A stretch of 23,297 nt of DNA from Methylovulum sp. GTDB taxonomy: Bacteria; Pseudomonadota; Gammaproteobacteria; Methylococcales; Methylomonadaceae. Both the position numbers and the translations under genes were made by a program. Numbering within the stretch: the first letter of the stretch is position 1; the number at the start of each line of letters is the position of its first letter. Positions 14,007 through 21,975 of this stretch are shown one piece after another. The notes beneath the pieces are model-generated. The model did no database searches. It saw nothing but the letters and a program-made list of their open reading frames with translations, and was not told the DNA's origin. The stretch lies in the NCBI GenBank assembly GCA_016919605.1, contig JACXTQ010000260.1, forward strand, positions 1 to 23,297. Direction: 5' to 3'.

Positions 14007-15820
14007 TACGCCAGACTGGTTTCCAACACCTGCCAAACTAATTCGGCAAAATCCATTCCGGCTTGCCGGGCCGCCATCGGCACAAGACTGTGGTCGGTCA
14101 TCCCCGGCACGGTATTGATTTCTATCAGTTGATATTGACCCTTATCATCAATAAACACATCGACTCTGGCCCAGCCTTTGCCTCCGACCACGGCATTGGC
14201 GGTCACCGCCACCTGTTGCAAGGCTTGCTCTTGTGCAGTATCCAACCCGCAAGGGCAATGGTATTGCGTGGTGTTAGCGTAGTATTTGGCTTCGTAATCA
14301 TAAAAACTGTGCGGCGTTTCCAAGCGGATGACCGGCAAAGCCACACCATTTAAAATCGCCACGGTATATTCTTGCCCACTCACCCACTGCTCGGCATAGA
14401 CATCACAGTTAAACGCCGAGGCCATTTGGAAAGCCGCCACTAATTCATCACGGTTATGAGCCTTGCTCATGCCAATACTGGAACCTTCCATCGCCGGTTT
14501 GACAATGACCGGAAAACCTAATTTGGCGATACAGCCCTCAATGTCCGCTTCGCTTTGCAGCAATTGCCACAAGGGAGTCACCAAACCATAGCCTTGCCAA
14601 CATAATTTGGTGCGCAGCTTGTCCATAGCCAAAGCGGAAGCCAACACGCCACTGCCTGTATAAGGGATACCCAACACTTCTAAAACCCCTTGCAAAACCC
14701 CATCTTCACCGCCACGGCCATGAATGATGTTAAACACCCTATCGACTTTTACACCAGCCAAGGCCTCTATAGGGCTGGCAGTAACATCTATGGGCACGGC
14801 ATCGACCCCGACGCTTTTTAGTGCCACATAAACCGCCGCGCCGCTTCTTAGCGACACCGCCCGTTCCGCCGCCGAGCCACCCATCAATACCGCCACTCGA
14901 CCAAATTTTTCAGGATTGCCATAGCGATGCGCCTGCATGTCCATTACTGTTTTTTCTTCACCTACCATGCAAACCTCCGTCTTTAAAAGCACACCCTGCT
15001 GTTTGGCAACGGTACGTTGTACCATTGCGATCAATTGTTCTATATCCGCCGCTGAGGCATTATCGGTATTGACGATAAAATTGGCATGTTTTTCCGACAC
15101 CCGCGCCCCACCCAGCGTGTAACCTTTCAAACCCGCTTGTTCTATCAAACGTGCGGCATAATCGCCAGGCGGATTGATAAACACTGAGCCGCAACTAGGT
15201 TGGTTAGTCGGCTGGGTCTTCGCCCGTTGTTCCAACAAGGCTTTGATTTTTTGCTGGCTGCTGGCCGTATCACCCGCTTCCAACGTCAACAAGGCCGACA
15301 AAAACCACCGACCCTTCAACCCTTTAACGCTACGATAAGCGATACTGAAATCTTGCGGGGCGCACACCTGTACATAGCCTTGACGATCCAGCATTTCTAC
15401 CTGATGGACAATAGGCCAAGTTTCCCCGCCAAACGCCCCAGCATTCATCCGTAAAGCTCCGCCCATCGTCCCTGGAATACCTGCCAAAAATTCCGCGCCC
15501 AGCAAGCCTTGTTCAGCACAAAAACGCGCCACCAAGGCACACGGTACGCCCGCTTCGACATACAAAAACCCCTCGGCGGTGCAGTACATTTCTTTTAAAC
15601 GGTTTTTGGTGTTAATTACCGTACCTCGGATGCCCCCATCACGGATTAACAAATTGCTGCCCAGTCCCATCCAAAATACCGATTCGGTCGCTGGCAAGCC
15701 CTTTATAAAAGCAATCAGATCAGCCTTATCCTGAGGGATGTACAAACGGTCAGCATTGCCACCGACCCGCCAACTGGTGTATTTCGCCAATGGCTCATTA
15801 ATTAACAAACGTCCTTGCAT
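14006..15820 (-). CDS. murB-ddl: MurB-Ddl fusion: UDP-N-acetylenolpyruvoylglucosamine reductase plus D-alanine--D-alanine ligase
   Basis: One 604-codon frame carrying two enzymes. Residues 1-292 are MurB, which reduces UDP-GlcNAc-enolpyruvate to UDP-MurNAc with NADPH and FAD: YTSWRVGGNADR, GLGSNLLIRDGG, GIPGTMGGALRMNAGAFGGE, SCGSVFINP with the proton-donor Ser, and VSEKHANFIVN. This is the shorter type II form. Residues 293-604 are a full-length Ddl, which joins two D-alanines using ATP: VLMGGSAAERAVSLRSG, EGSSIGMSKA, and ATP-grasp EINTVPGMTDHSLVP. The linker is only GEEKTV before a Met that is a natural Ddl start (ATG 14944-14942). An A6 tract there suggests the fusion may come from one extra base. 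murC precedes by 3 bp and ftsQ overlaps by 1 nt. I chose the ATG at 15820; the adjacent GTG is possible. Confidence 0.93.
   Translation of the reverse strand: MQGRLLINEPLAKYTSWRVGGNADRLYIPQDKADLIAFIKGLPATESVFWMGLGSNLLIRDGGIRGTVINTKNRLKEMYCTAEGFLYVEAGVPCALVARFCAEQGLLGAEFLAGIPGTMGGALRMNAGAFGGETWPIVHQVEMLDRQGYVQVCAPQDFSIAYRSVKGLKGRWFLSALLTLEAGDTASSQQKIKALLEQRAKTQPTNQPSCGSVFINPPGDYAARLIEQAGLKGYTLGGARVSEKHANFIVNTDNASAADIEQLIAMVQRTVAKQQGVLLKTEVCMVGEEKTVMDMQAHRYGNPEKFGRVAVLMGGSAAERAVSLRSGAAVYVALKSVGVDAVPIDVTASPIEALAGVKVDRVFNIIHGRGGEDGVLQGVLEVLGIPYTGSGVLASALAMDKLRTKLCWQGYGLVTPLWQLLQSEADIEGCIAKLGFPVIVKPAMEGSSIGMSKAHNRDELVAAFQMASAFNCDVYAEQWVSGQEYTVAILNGVALPVIRLETPHSFYDYEAKYYANTTQYHCPCGLDTAQEQALQQVAVTANAVVGGKGWARVDVFIDDKGQYQLIEINTVPGMTDHSLVPMAARQAGMDFAELVWQVLETSLA
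14942..14960 (-). other. murB/ddl junction: A6 tract and latent TAATG stop/start
   Basis: On the coding strand: GAA GAA AAA ACA GTA ATG in the fused frame. With five A instead of six it reads GAA GAA AAA CAG TAA TG, ending murB at TAA and starting ddl at the overlapping ATG. The same TAATG arrangement is used at the ddl/ftsQ junction. The A6 tract is at 14950-14955. Confidence 0.85.
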
Positions 15821-15823
15821 CAC

Positions 15824-17260
15824 TCAGTCCGCCAAAGCGGCGGCCAATAGTTGTGGCAGTTGCAAGGCAATCGCCCCGACATTACCGGCTCCCATAGTTA
15901 AAATGACATCATCGGCTTTCACGATACCCGTCAAAATTGACGGCAATTCTTCCCAATGCTCAACAAACACCGGATCAACTTGGCCGCGCACCCGTATCGC
16001 CCGACTTAACGCCCTGCCGTCAGCACCAGGAATCGCCGTTTCTCCGGCGGCGTAGACTTCCATCAAGATCAACACATCAACAGTGGATAAAACTTGCACA
16101 AAATCTTCAAACAAATCACGGGTGCGGGTATAACGGTGAGGCTGGAAAATCACAATCGAGCGCCGTGTCGGCCAAGCTTGCCGCAACGCTTCTAAAGTGG
16201 CGGCAATTTCACGTGGGTGATGCCCATAATCATCGACCAAGGTCAATTTGCCTGGAGGCAGCGGGATATCTCCGTTGATTTGGAAACGTCTGCCCACGCC
16301 CTTAAAAGCCCCCAAACTTTTGATGATCGCCTGATCATCAACTTGCAACTTAGTGGCGACCGCAATTGCCGCCAGCGAATTCAGCATATTATGCCAACCC
16401 GGCATATTCAAAGTCACGGCCAACTCAGGATAACCGCCGCGCCGTAACACCGTAAAGCGCGTGTGCATACCCTCCTGTTCGATGTCAATGGCGCGAACAT
16501 CGGCTTCTTCATCAACTCCATAGGTCAGCACGGGTTTGGAAATATCCGGCAAGATTTCTCTAATACCATCATCATCCAAACACAACACCGCCAAACCATA
16601 AAAAGGCAGGTGATGCAAAAACTCTATAAACGTTTCTTTCAGCCGCTGGTAACTGTTCTGGTACGTCGCCATGTGGTCTTGGTCAATATTGGTGACGATG
16701 GCAATCATCGGCTGCAAATACAAAAATGACGCGTCACTTTCATCCGCTTCCGCCACCAAATACTGCCCCAAACCCAGCTTGGCGTTACTGCCAGCACTGT
16801 TCAAACGTCCACCAATGACGAAAGTCGGGTCTAAGCCGCCTTCCGCCAAAATGCTCGCCGTCAGGCTGGTGGTCGTAGTTTTGCCGTGGGTACCGGCAAC
16901 CGCGATACCAAAACGAAAACGCATCAGCTCGGCAAGCATTTCCGCCCTAGGAATCACCGGAATTCGGTTCAGATACGCTTCATCGACCTCGGCGTTACTA
17001 CGGTCTATAGCACTGGACACCACCACCACATCTGTATCGAGGATATTTTCACGATTATGACCAATCAGTATCTTAACGCCTAAGCCTGCTAAACGCTGGG
17101 TGACAGTGCTGTCCTTAATATCCGAACCGGAGACTTGGTAGCCTAGATTAAACAACACCTCGGCAATACCGCTCATACCCGTACCGCCGATACCGACAAA
17201 ATGTACCCGTTCGATATTACCCAACGCTTGCACCATCGCGCGAATTTGCGGAAAACTCAT
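15824..17260 (-). CDS. murC: UDP-N-acetylmuramate--L-alanine ligase MurC
   Basis: A 478-aa cytoplasmic Mur ligase that adds the first amino acid, L-alanine, to UDP-MurNAc using ATP. Seen: N-terminal UDP-binding motif FVGIGGTGMSGIAEV (21-35), ATP-binding P-loop GTHGKTTTT (123-131), the metal/carbamate region EADESDASFLYL, NIDQDHM, and VDDYGHHPREI in the C-terminal domain. The ATG overlaps the murG stop as ATGA and has GGAGG at 17268-17272, 7 nt upstream, one of the strongest ribosome binding sites here. It ends 3 bp before the murB ATG. Length and motifs are complete. Confidence 0.98.
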   Translation of the reverse strand: MSFPQIRAMVQALGNIERVHFVGIGGTGMSGIAEVLFNLGYQVSGSDIKDSTVTQRLAGLGVKILIGHNRENILDTDVVVVSSAIDRSNAEVDEAYLNRIPVIPRAEMLAELMRFRFGIAVAGTHGKTTTTSLTASILAEGGLDPTFVIGGRLNSAGSNAKLGLGQYLVAEADESDASFLYLQPMIAIVTNIDQDHMATYQNSYQRLKETFIEFLHHLPFYGLAVLCLDDDGIREILPDISKPVLTYGVDEEADVRAIDIEQEGMHTRFTVLRRGGYPELAVTLNMPGWHNMLNSLAAIAVATKLQVDDQAIIKSLGAFKGVGRRFQINGDIPLPPGKLTLVDDYGHHPREIAATLEALRQAWPTRRSIVIFQPHRYTRTRDLFEDFVQVLSTVDVLILMEVYAAGETAIPGADGRALSRAIRVRGQVDPVFVEHWEELPSILTGIVKADDVILTMGAGNVGAIALQLPQLLAAALAD

Positions 17261-18306
17261 AGCCCCGCCTCCGCACTACAGAAGCCCGCCACCACATCAG
17301 TCGCATCCAAACGGGCGCATTGGTAAGCGGCAAGACCCATCGCCTGTAACTGTTGGCGGGCTTCGCTGATTTTTTCCGCCAAATGCGCGGCGGTCAATTC
17401 TTTTTGCATCAATAACAATCCTGCTTGGGCTTCAGTCAAATAACGGGCATTGGCGGTCTGATGATCATCAATCGCGCCAGGTAAAGGGATAAAAATGGCC
17501 GGAATCCGCATGGCCGAGACTTCGCTGACCGTCATCGCCCCCGCTCGGCACACCACCAAATCTGCCCATTGGTAGGCGGCGACCATGTCATCAATAAAAG
17601 CACTTACCTGCGCGTCTATGCCCAGCTTTTGGTAATGTTCGCTGACTTGCCCGCACATAGCCGCACCCGTCTGGTGCCTGATTTTTATGTCCGGCAATAA
17701 AGCCGCCGCTTCGGGGACAACTTCATTCAATATCTGCGCCCCTAGACTGCCACCTACTACTAAAATATTGAGCGGGGTCGGCATCGGTTGCCTGTTGACC
17801 TGTGCTTGCACAAACGCTTTCCTTAAGGGATTGCCTGTACACTGAGCCTTCACCTTGTTAGGGAAACTGCCCGGAAACGCTTCCAACACTTGATTGGCCA
17901 TTTTTGCCAATAGACGGTTAGTTGTTCCCGGCACACGGTTTTGCTCATGGATAACTAAGGGAATACCCAATAATCGCGCCATCAAACCGCCGGGGCCGGC
18001 CACAAACCCACCCATACCTAACACCACATCGGGTTTACGTTGGCGTAATATTTTTGCCGCTTGTAAACAGGCCTTGCACAGTTTGAGCAACGCCGTAACT
18101 TTTGATAGTAGGCCTTTACCGCGCACTCCCGCCACCGCCAACCAATCTATCTCTATGCTGTGTTCAGGAACGACACGGCTTTCCAAACCTTTTTGCGTAC
18201 CCAGCCAAGTGACCTGCCAACCTTGTTCAAGCAACGATTGCGCCACGGCCAAGGCCGGAAATACATGGCCGCCGGTACCGCCTGCCATAATCACAATTCG
18301 CTTCAT
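17257..18306 (-). CDS. murG: Undecaprenyldiphospho-muramoylpentapeptide beta-N-acetylglucosaminyltransferase MurG
   Basis: A 349-aa GT28 glycosyltransferase on the inner face of the membrane. It adds GlcNAc from UDP-GlcNAc to lipid I to give lipid II. Seen: GGTGGHVFPALAVA (9-22) with the catalytic-loop His, GMGGFVAGPGG, HEQNRVPGTTNRLLA, VVGGSLGAQILN, and the donor-binding block CRAGAMTVSEV followed by IPLPGAIDDHQTANA. The start overlaps the ftsW stop as ATGA, with AAGG 7 nt upstream. The end overlaps murC by 4 nt. Confidence 0.98.
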   Translation of the reverse strand: MKRIVIMAGGTGGHVFPALAVAQSLLEQGWQVTWLGTQKGLESRVVPEHSIEIDWLAVAGVRGKGLLSKVTALLKLCKACLQAAKILRQRKPDVVLGMGGFVAGPGGLMARLLGIPLVIHEQNRVPGTTNRLLAKMANQVLEAFPGSFPNKVKAQCTGNPLRKAFVQAQVNRQPMPTPLNILVVGGSLGAQILNEVVPEAAALLPDIKIRHQTGAAMCGQVSEHYQKLGIDAQVSAFIDDMVAAYQWADLVVCRAGAMTVSEVSAMRIPAIFIPLPGAIDDHQTANARYLTEAQAGLLLMQKELTAAHLAEKISEARQQLQAMGLAAYQCARLDATDVVAGFCSAEAGL

Positions 18307-19499
18307 GCCCGCGCCTTCGCTCTGACGCGCGGCTCCGGCAAGGTGCTAGCATTAATTTCGGTTACTTCAGTGTAAACCCGAAATAGCAAAGCCACCGCGC
18401 AACACATAATCATCATACTGCCACCACCATAACTCATCAGTGGCAAAGTCAGTCCTTTGGTAGGGAGTATCCCCATATTGACACCCATATTGACGAAAGC
18501 TTGAAAACCAAACCAAATTCCCAAACCGTAAGCGACAAATGCCGAGAACTGCTCCCCCGCTTTTTCCGCCGCTACGGCTATCGTAAACGCCCGCCACACT
18601 AGCAAGGCAAATAAACTGATGACTGCCATTACACCCAATAAACCCAACTCTTCGGCAATCACCGAAAACAAAAAGTCAGTGTGCGCTTCTGGCAGATAAA
18701 ATAATTTTTGCAAACCGCCACCTAAGCCGACACCCCATAATTCGCCACGCTCAAAGGAGACTAAAGCTTGGATCAACTGAAAACCAGTATTGCGCGGGTC
18801 TTCCCAAGGATTCATGAAACTGGTGACCCGTTTCATCCGGTAAGGCTCAAAATAAACCAACAAGCTGGCCGCTACCGTCAATCCACCCAACAGCAAACCA
18901 AACTGCAACACTCTAGCTCCAGCCAAAAACATCATGCCCATAGCGATAATCAAGATCACCACTGCCGAACCAAAATCCGGCTCCATCAACAACAATAGGC
19001 TGGCGACCGAAAAGACTAACAGTGGTTTGACCAAACCAAACGCCGAATTGCGTATGTCCTGTTGATGACGGTTGATGTAGCGAGCCATATAGACCACGGC
19101 GGCAAATTTGACCAGCTCGGACACCTGTATCCTGATCCCCGCCAATTGCAACCAACGGGTACTGCCGTTGACATTGACCCCAATACCCGGCAACAACACC
19201 ACGACCAATAACAGCAAACCAACCATAAACAACCAAGGGGCGATTTTCTGCCAATTGCGCATCGGAATCATGATAATATACCGCGCCATGATTAGGCCTA
19301 AGGAAATATGGATAAGCTGCTTAAGAGGATAGCCCCAAATAGTCAGCGGATTGGTGGCGGTCGCGGCTTTGGCATCCAAATGCAAAGAGGACGATGTCAC
19401 CATCACATAACCTATCAGCAACAAACAAGCGCATACCGCCACCAACATGGAATCATAATGGAAGGGGTCGATCAGCGGGTTTTTGCTTGCTTTTTTCAT
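18303..19499 (-). CDS. ftsW: SEDS-family septal peptidoglycan glycosyltransferase FtsW
   Basis: A 398-aa polytopic inner-membrane protein, by family knowledge the septal glycan-strand polymerase that works with PBP3 (FtsI). Seen: about ten hydrophobic segments, NPLTIWGYPLKQ early, the VNGSTRWLQL block, ELVKFAAVVYMARY, the SEDS signature PEAHTDFLFSVIAEELG with the catalytic Asp of the TDF motif, and the late LPLMSYGGGSM motif. Its N-terminus (KKASKNP...) is short and basic, thus cytoplasmic. It overlaps murD upstream and murG downstream, each as ATGA, which supports coupled translation. Its own Shine-Dalgarno is weak. The alternative RodA is unlikely given the context. Confidence 0.96.
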   Translation of the reverse strand: MKKASKNPLIDPFHYDSMLVAVCACLLLIGYVMVTSSSLHLDAKAATATNPLTIWGYPLKQLIHISLGLIMARYIIMIPMRNWQKIAPWLFMVGLLLLVVVLLPGIGVNVNGSTRWLQLAGIRIQVSELVKFAAVVYMARYINRHQQDIRNSAFGLVKPLLVFSVASLLLLMEPDFGSAVVILIIAMGMMFLAGARVLQFGLLLGGLTVAASLLVYFEPYRMKRVTSFMNPWEDPRNTGFQLIQALVSFERGELWGVGLGGGLQKLFYLPEAHTDFLFSVIAEELGLLGVMAVISLFALLVWRAFTIAVAAEKAGEQFSAFVAYGLGIWFGFQAFVNMGVNMGILPTKGLTLPLMSYGGGSMMIMCCAVALLFRVYTEVTEINASTLPEPRVRAKARA

Positions 19500-20881
19500 G
19501 GCACCAAGGCCAATACGGCTTTCGTAAATTTATTGCCCCTGTCCTCATAGTTTTTGAACTGGTCTAAGCTGGCACAGGCGGGTGACAACAACACGCTGTC
19601 ACCGCTACTGGCCAAGCTAGCGGCAATCTGGACGGCTTGGGTGATGTTTTCCGCCGAATAGACCGGCACACACGATCCTTGCAAAGCCTCTTCTATCAAT
19701 GGTGCATCTTTGCCCATCAGCACCACACCCTTGGCTTTGGCCTTAATCGCCGGGGTCAATTCGTTCATGTCCGCGCCTTTGGCTTGCCCGCCGGCAATCA
19801 GGATAACCTTACGCGCATAACCTTGCAGAGCGGCGACACAGGCGCCAATATTGGTGGCCTTGGAATCGTTGACCCACGTCACCCCACGAATCTCGGCGAC
19901 CCGCTGCATCCGATGCTCCAGCCCCTTAAAAGTGCGCAAGGCGTTGCACATCGCCTGTTTATCCAAACCCACCGATACTCCCAAGGCGAGAGCAGCCAAA
20001 GCATTCGCTGCGTTGTGACGGCCTTCCAAGGGCAATTGCGCCAAGGGGAGCAAACGTTCGTTATGGTGCATCAGATATTCGTTGCCATCATCCTGTACGG
20101 CAAGATAAAAATCCGCTGAAGTTTTGATCGAAAAGGTATGGGTCACACGCCCCTTATCAAGCATGGCCTCGACCACCGGATCATCCATATTGATGACCAT
20201 AGCCCCCATGCCACGGAATACCCGCTGTTTTTCTTGGGCGTATTCGGCCATATCGGCATGGCGGTCAAGATGGTCGGCACTGACGTTCAATACTGTGGCT
20301 GCCGCCGCGTTCAAGGCGGCGGTACGTTCCAATTGAAAGCTGGACAGCTCCAATACATATAAATCAGCGTCATGCTCCAACAGATCCAAGGCGGGCACAC
20401 CTAGATTACCACCTATAGCCACCCGTTTGCCGGCAGCTTTCGTTATATCGCCAACCATCGTTGTTACCGTGCTTTTACCGTTCGAGCCAGTAATGGCGAT
20501 GATCGGAGCGGTTACGGAACAGGCGAACAAATCAATGTCACTGACAATTTTTGAACCGTTGGCAATGGCTTTCATGATCGCTTTTTCATTCAGCGATAAA
20601 CCGGGGCTAACTACCAAATGGGTCGCCACCTGAAATGCAGCATCATCAAACCCTCCCGTAAATAAGGGAGTATCAGGCATTTGCTCCAAAAACTCCGCGA
20701 TCAAAGGCGGTTGGTCACGACTGTCGATAATGGCGAAACGATAACCCAATTTTTGTAAATAACGCGCCACCGACAAGCCAGTATTGCCCAGTCCTACCAC
20801 CAAAACCTTAGCGCTTTGAGGATCTAGGGCAAAATGCCGGTTTAATGAATCTGTAATAGCCTGTGTGTCCACGATAGTCAT
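19496..20881 (-). CDS. murD: UDP-N-acetylmuramoylalanine--D-glutamate ligase MurD
   Basis: A 461-aa cytoplasmic Mur ligase that adds D-glutamate to UDP-MurNAc-L-Ala using ATP. Seen: N-terminal UDP-binding VLVVGLGNTGLSVARYL, P-loop GSNGKST (about 132-138), ELSSFQLERT, NVSADHLDRH, EHRMQRVAE, WVNDSKATN, and the C-terminal LLSPACASLDQFKNYEDRG. I chose the ATG at 20881, which overlaps the mraY stop as ATGA. An in-frame start 18 codons upstream would lie inside mraY and add residues that do not look like MurD. It overlaps ftsW by 4 nt. Confidence 0.98.
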   Translation of the reverse strand: MTIVDTQAITDSLNRHFALDPQSAKVLVVGLGNTGLSVARYLQKLGYRFAIIDSRDQPPLIAEFLEQMPDTPLFTGGFDDAAFQVATHLVVSPGLSLNEKAIMKAIANGSKIVSDIDLFACSVTAPIIAITGSNGKSTVTTMVGDITKAAGKRVAIGGNLGVPALDLLEHDADLYVLELSSFQLERTAALNAAAATVLNVSADHLDRHADMAEYAQEKQRVFRGMGAMVINMDDPVVEAMLDKGRVTHTFSIKTSADFYLAVQDDGNEYLMHHNERLLPLAQLPLEGRHNAANALAALALGVSVGLDKQAMCNALRTFKGLEHRMQRVAEIRGVTWVNDSKATNIGACVAALQGYARKVILIAGGQAKGADMNELTPAIKAKAKGVVLMGKDAPLIEEALQGSCVPVYSAENITQAVQIAASLASSGDSVLLSPACASLDQFKNYEDRGNKFTKAVLALVP

Positions 20882-21960
20882 CTCAACTTTAAGGTTGCCA
20901 AACCGACTAAGACCAAAATCACCGTGATAATCCAAAAACGGACGATAACCCGTGGCTCCGGCCAGCCTTTCAACTCAAAATGATGATGTATCGGCGCCAT
21001 GCGGAATACCCGCTTACCGGTCATTTTGAAGGAGGCGACCTGAATGATGACCGAGAGCGTTTCCATGACGAAAACCCCGCCCATAATGACCAAGACGATT
21101 TCTTGCCGAACCAGCACCGCCAATACACCCAAAGCTCCGCCCAACGCTAAGGCTCCGACATCACCCATAAACACCATCGCTGGATAAGTGTTGAACCATA
21201 AAAAGCCCAATCCCGCACCGACAATAGCAGCACAAAACACGATTAGCTCACCTGAATTGGGCAAATAGGGTATAGCCAAATATTGCGAAAAGGTCGCATG
21301 ACCGGACAAATAGGCGAACACACCCAAACCGGCGGCCACCATCACGGTCGGCATAATCGCCAAACCGTCCAAACCATCGGTTAAATTGACGGCGTTGCTG
21401 GTACCGACAATCACAAAATAGCTAAGGATGATATACATAGGCCCCATGTCCAACATCACATCCTTAAAAAACGGGATGAAAAATTGAGTTTCGGCAGGGA
21501 TGGCGGCGGTTTTGTATAAAAACACCGCCGCAGTCAGGCCAATCACCGATTGCCCCAGATATTTCGCTTTTGCCGATAAGCCATCACTGTTGCGTTTGAT
21601 GACTTTACGGTAATCGTCAATAAACCCAATAACACCGTAACCTATCGTCACCAATAAGATGACCCAAATATAACGGTTGCCCAAATCCGCCCACAACAAG
21701 GTGCTGATAGTGATAGCGACCAAAATTAAGGTGCCGCCCATGGTGGGCGTACCTGCTTTTTCATAATGCGATTGTGGCCCCAGTTCGCGGATGCTTTGGC
21801 CTATTTTATTGCCGCGCAAACGTCTAATCATCCAAGGGCCAATGATCAATGAAATTACCAATGAGGTCAGCACACCTAAAATGGCACGGAAAGTCAGGTA
21901 ATGAAATACCCGAAAACCGCCATCGACACTCATCAAATAATCCGCCAGATACAGTAACAT
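20878..21960 (-). CDS. mraY: Phospho-N-acetylmuramoyl-pentapeptide-transferase MraY
   Basis: A 360-aa integral membrane enzyme that transfers phospho-MurNAc-pentapeptide from UDP to undecaprenyl phosphate, making lipid I. Seen: about ten membrane segments, the aspartate pair in GFIDDYRK (D115, D116), GTSNAVNLTDGLDGLA (about 186-201), MVFMGDVGALALGG, and the cytoplasmic loop APIHHHFELKGWPE with the histidine triad. Length matches E. coli MraY. The ATG at 21960 has AGGA 8 nt upstream and lies 15 bp after the murF stop. Its end overlaps murD as ATGA. Confidence 0.98.
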   Translation of the reverse strand: MLLYLADYLMSVDGGFRVFHYLTFRAILGVLTSLVISLIIGPWMIRRLRGNKIGQSIRELGPQSHYEKAGTPTMGGTLILVAITISTLLWADLGNRYIWVILLVTIGYGVIGFIDDYRKVIKRNSDGLSAKAKYLGQSVIGLTAAVFLYKTAAIPAETQFFIPFFKDVMLDMGPMYIILSYFVIVGTSNAVNLTDGLDGLAIMPTVMVAAGLGVFAYLSGHATFSQYLAIPYLPNSGELIVFCAAIVGAGLGFLWFNTYPAMVFMGDVGALALGGALGVLAVLVRQEIVLVIMGGVFVMETLSVIIQVASFKMTGKRVFRMAPIHHHFELKGWPEPRVIVRFWIITVILVLVGLATLKLR

Positions 21961-21975
21961 TGCTTAATTCCTAGC

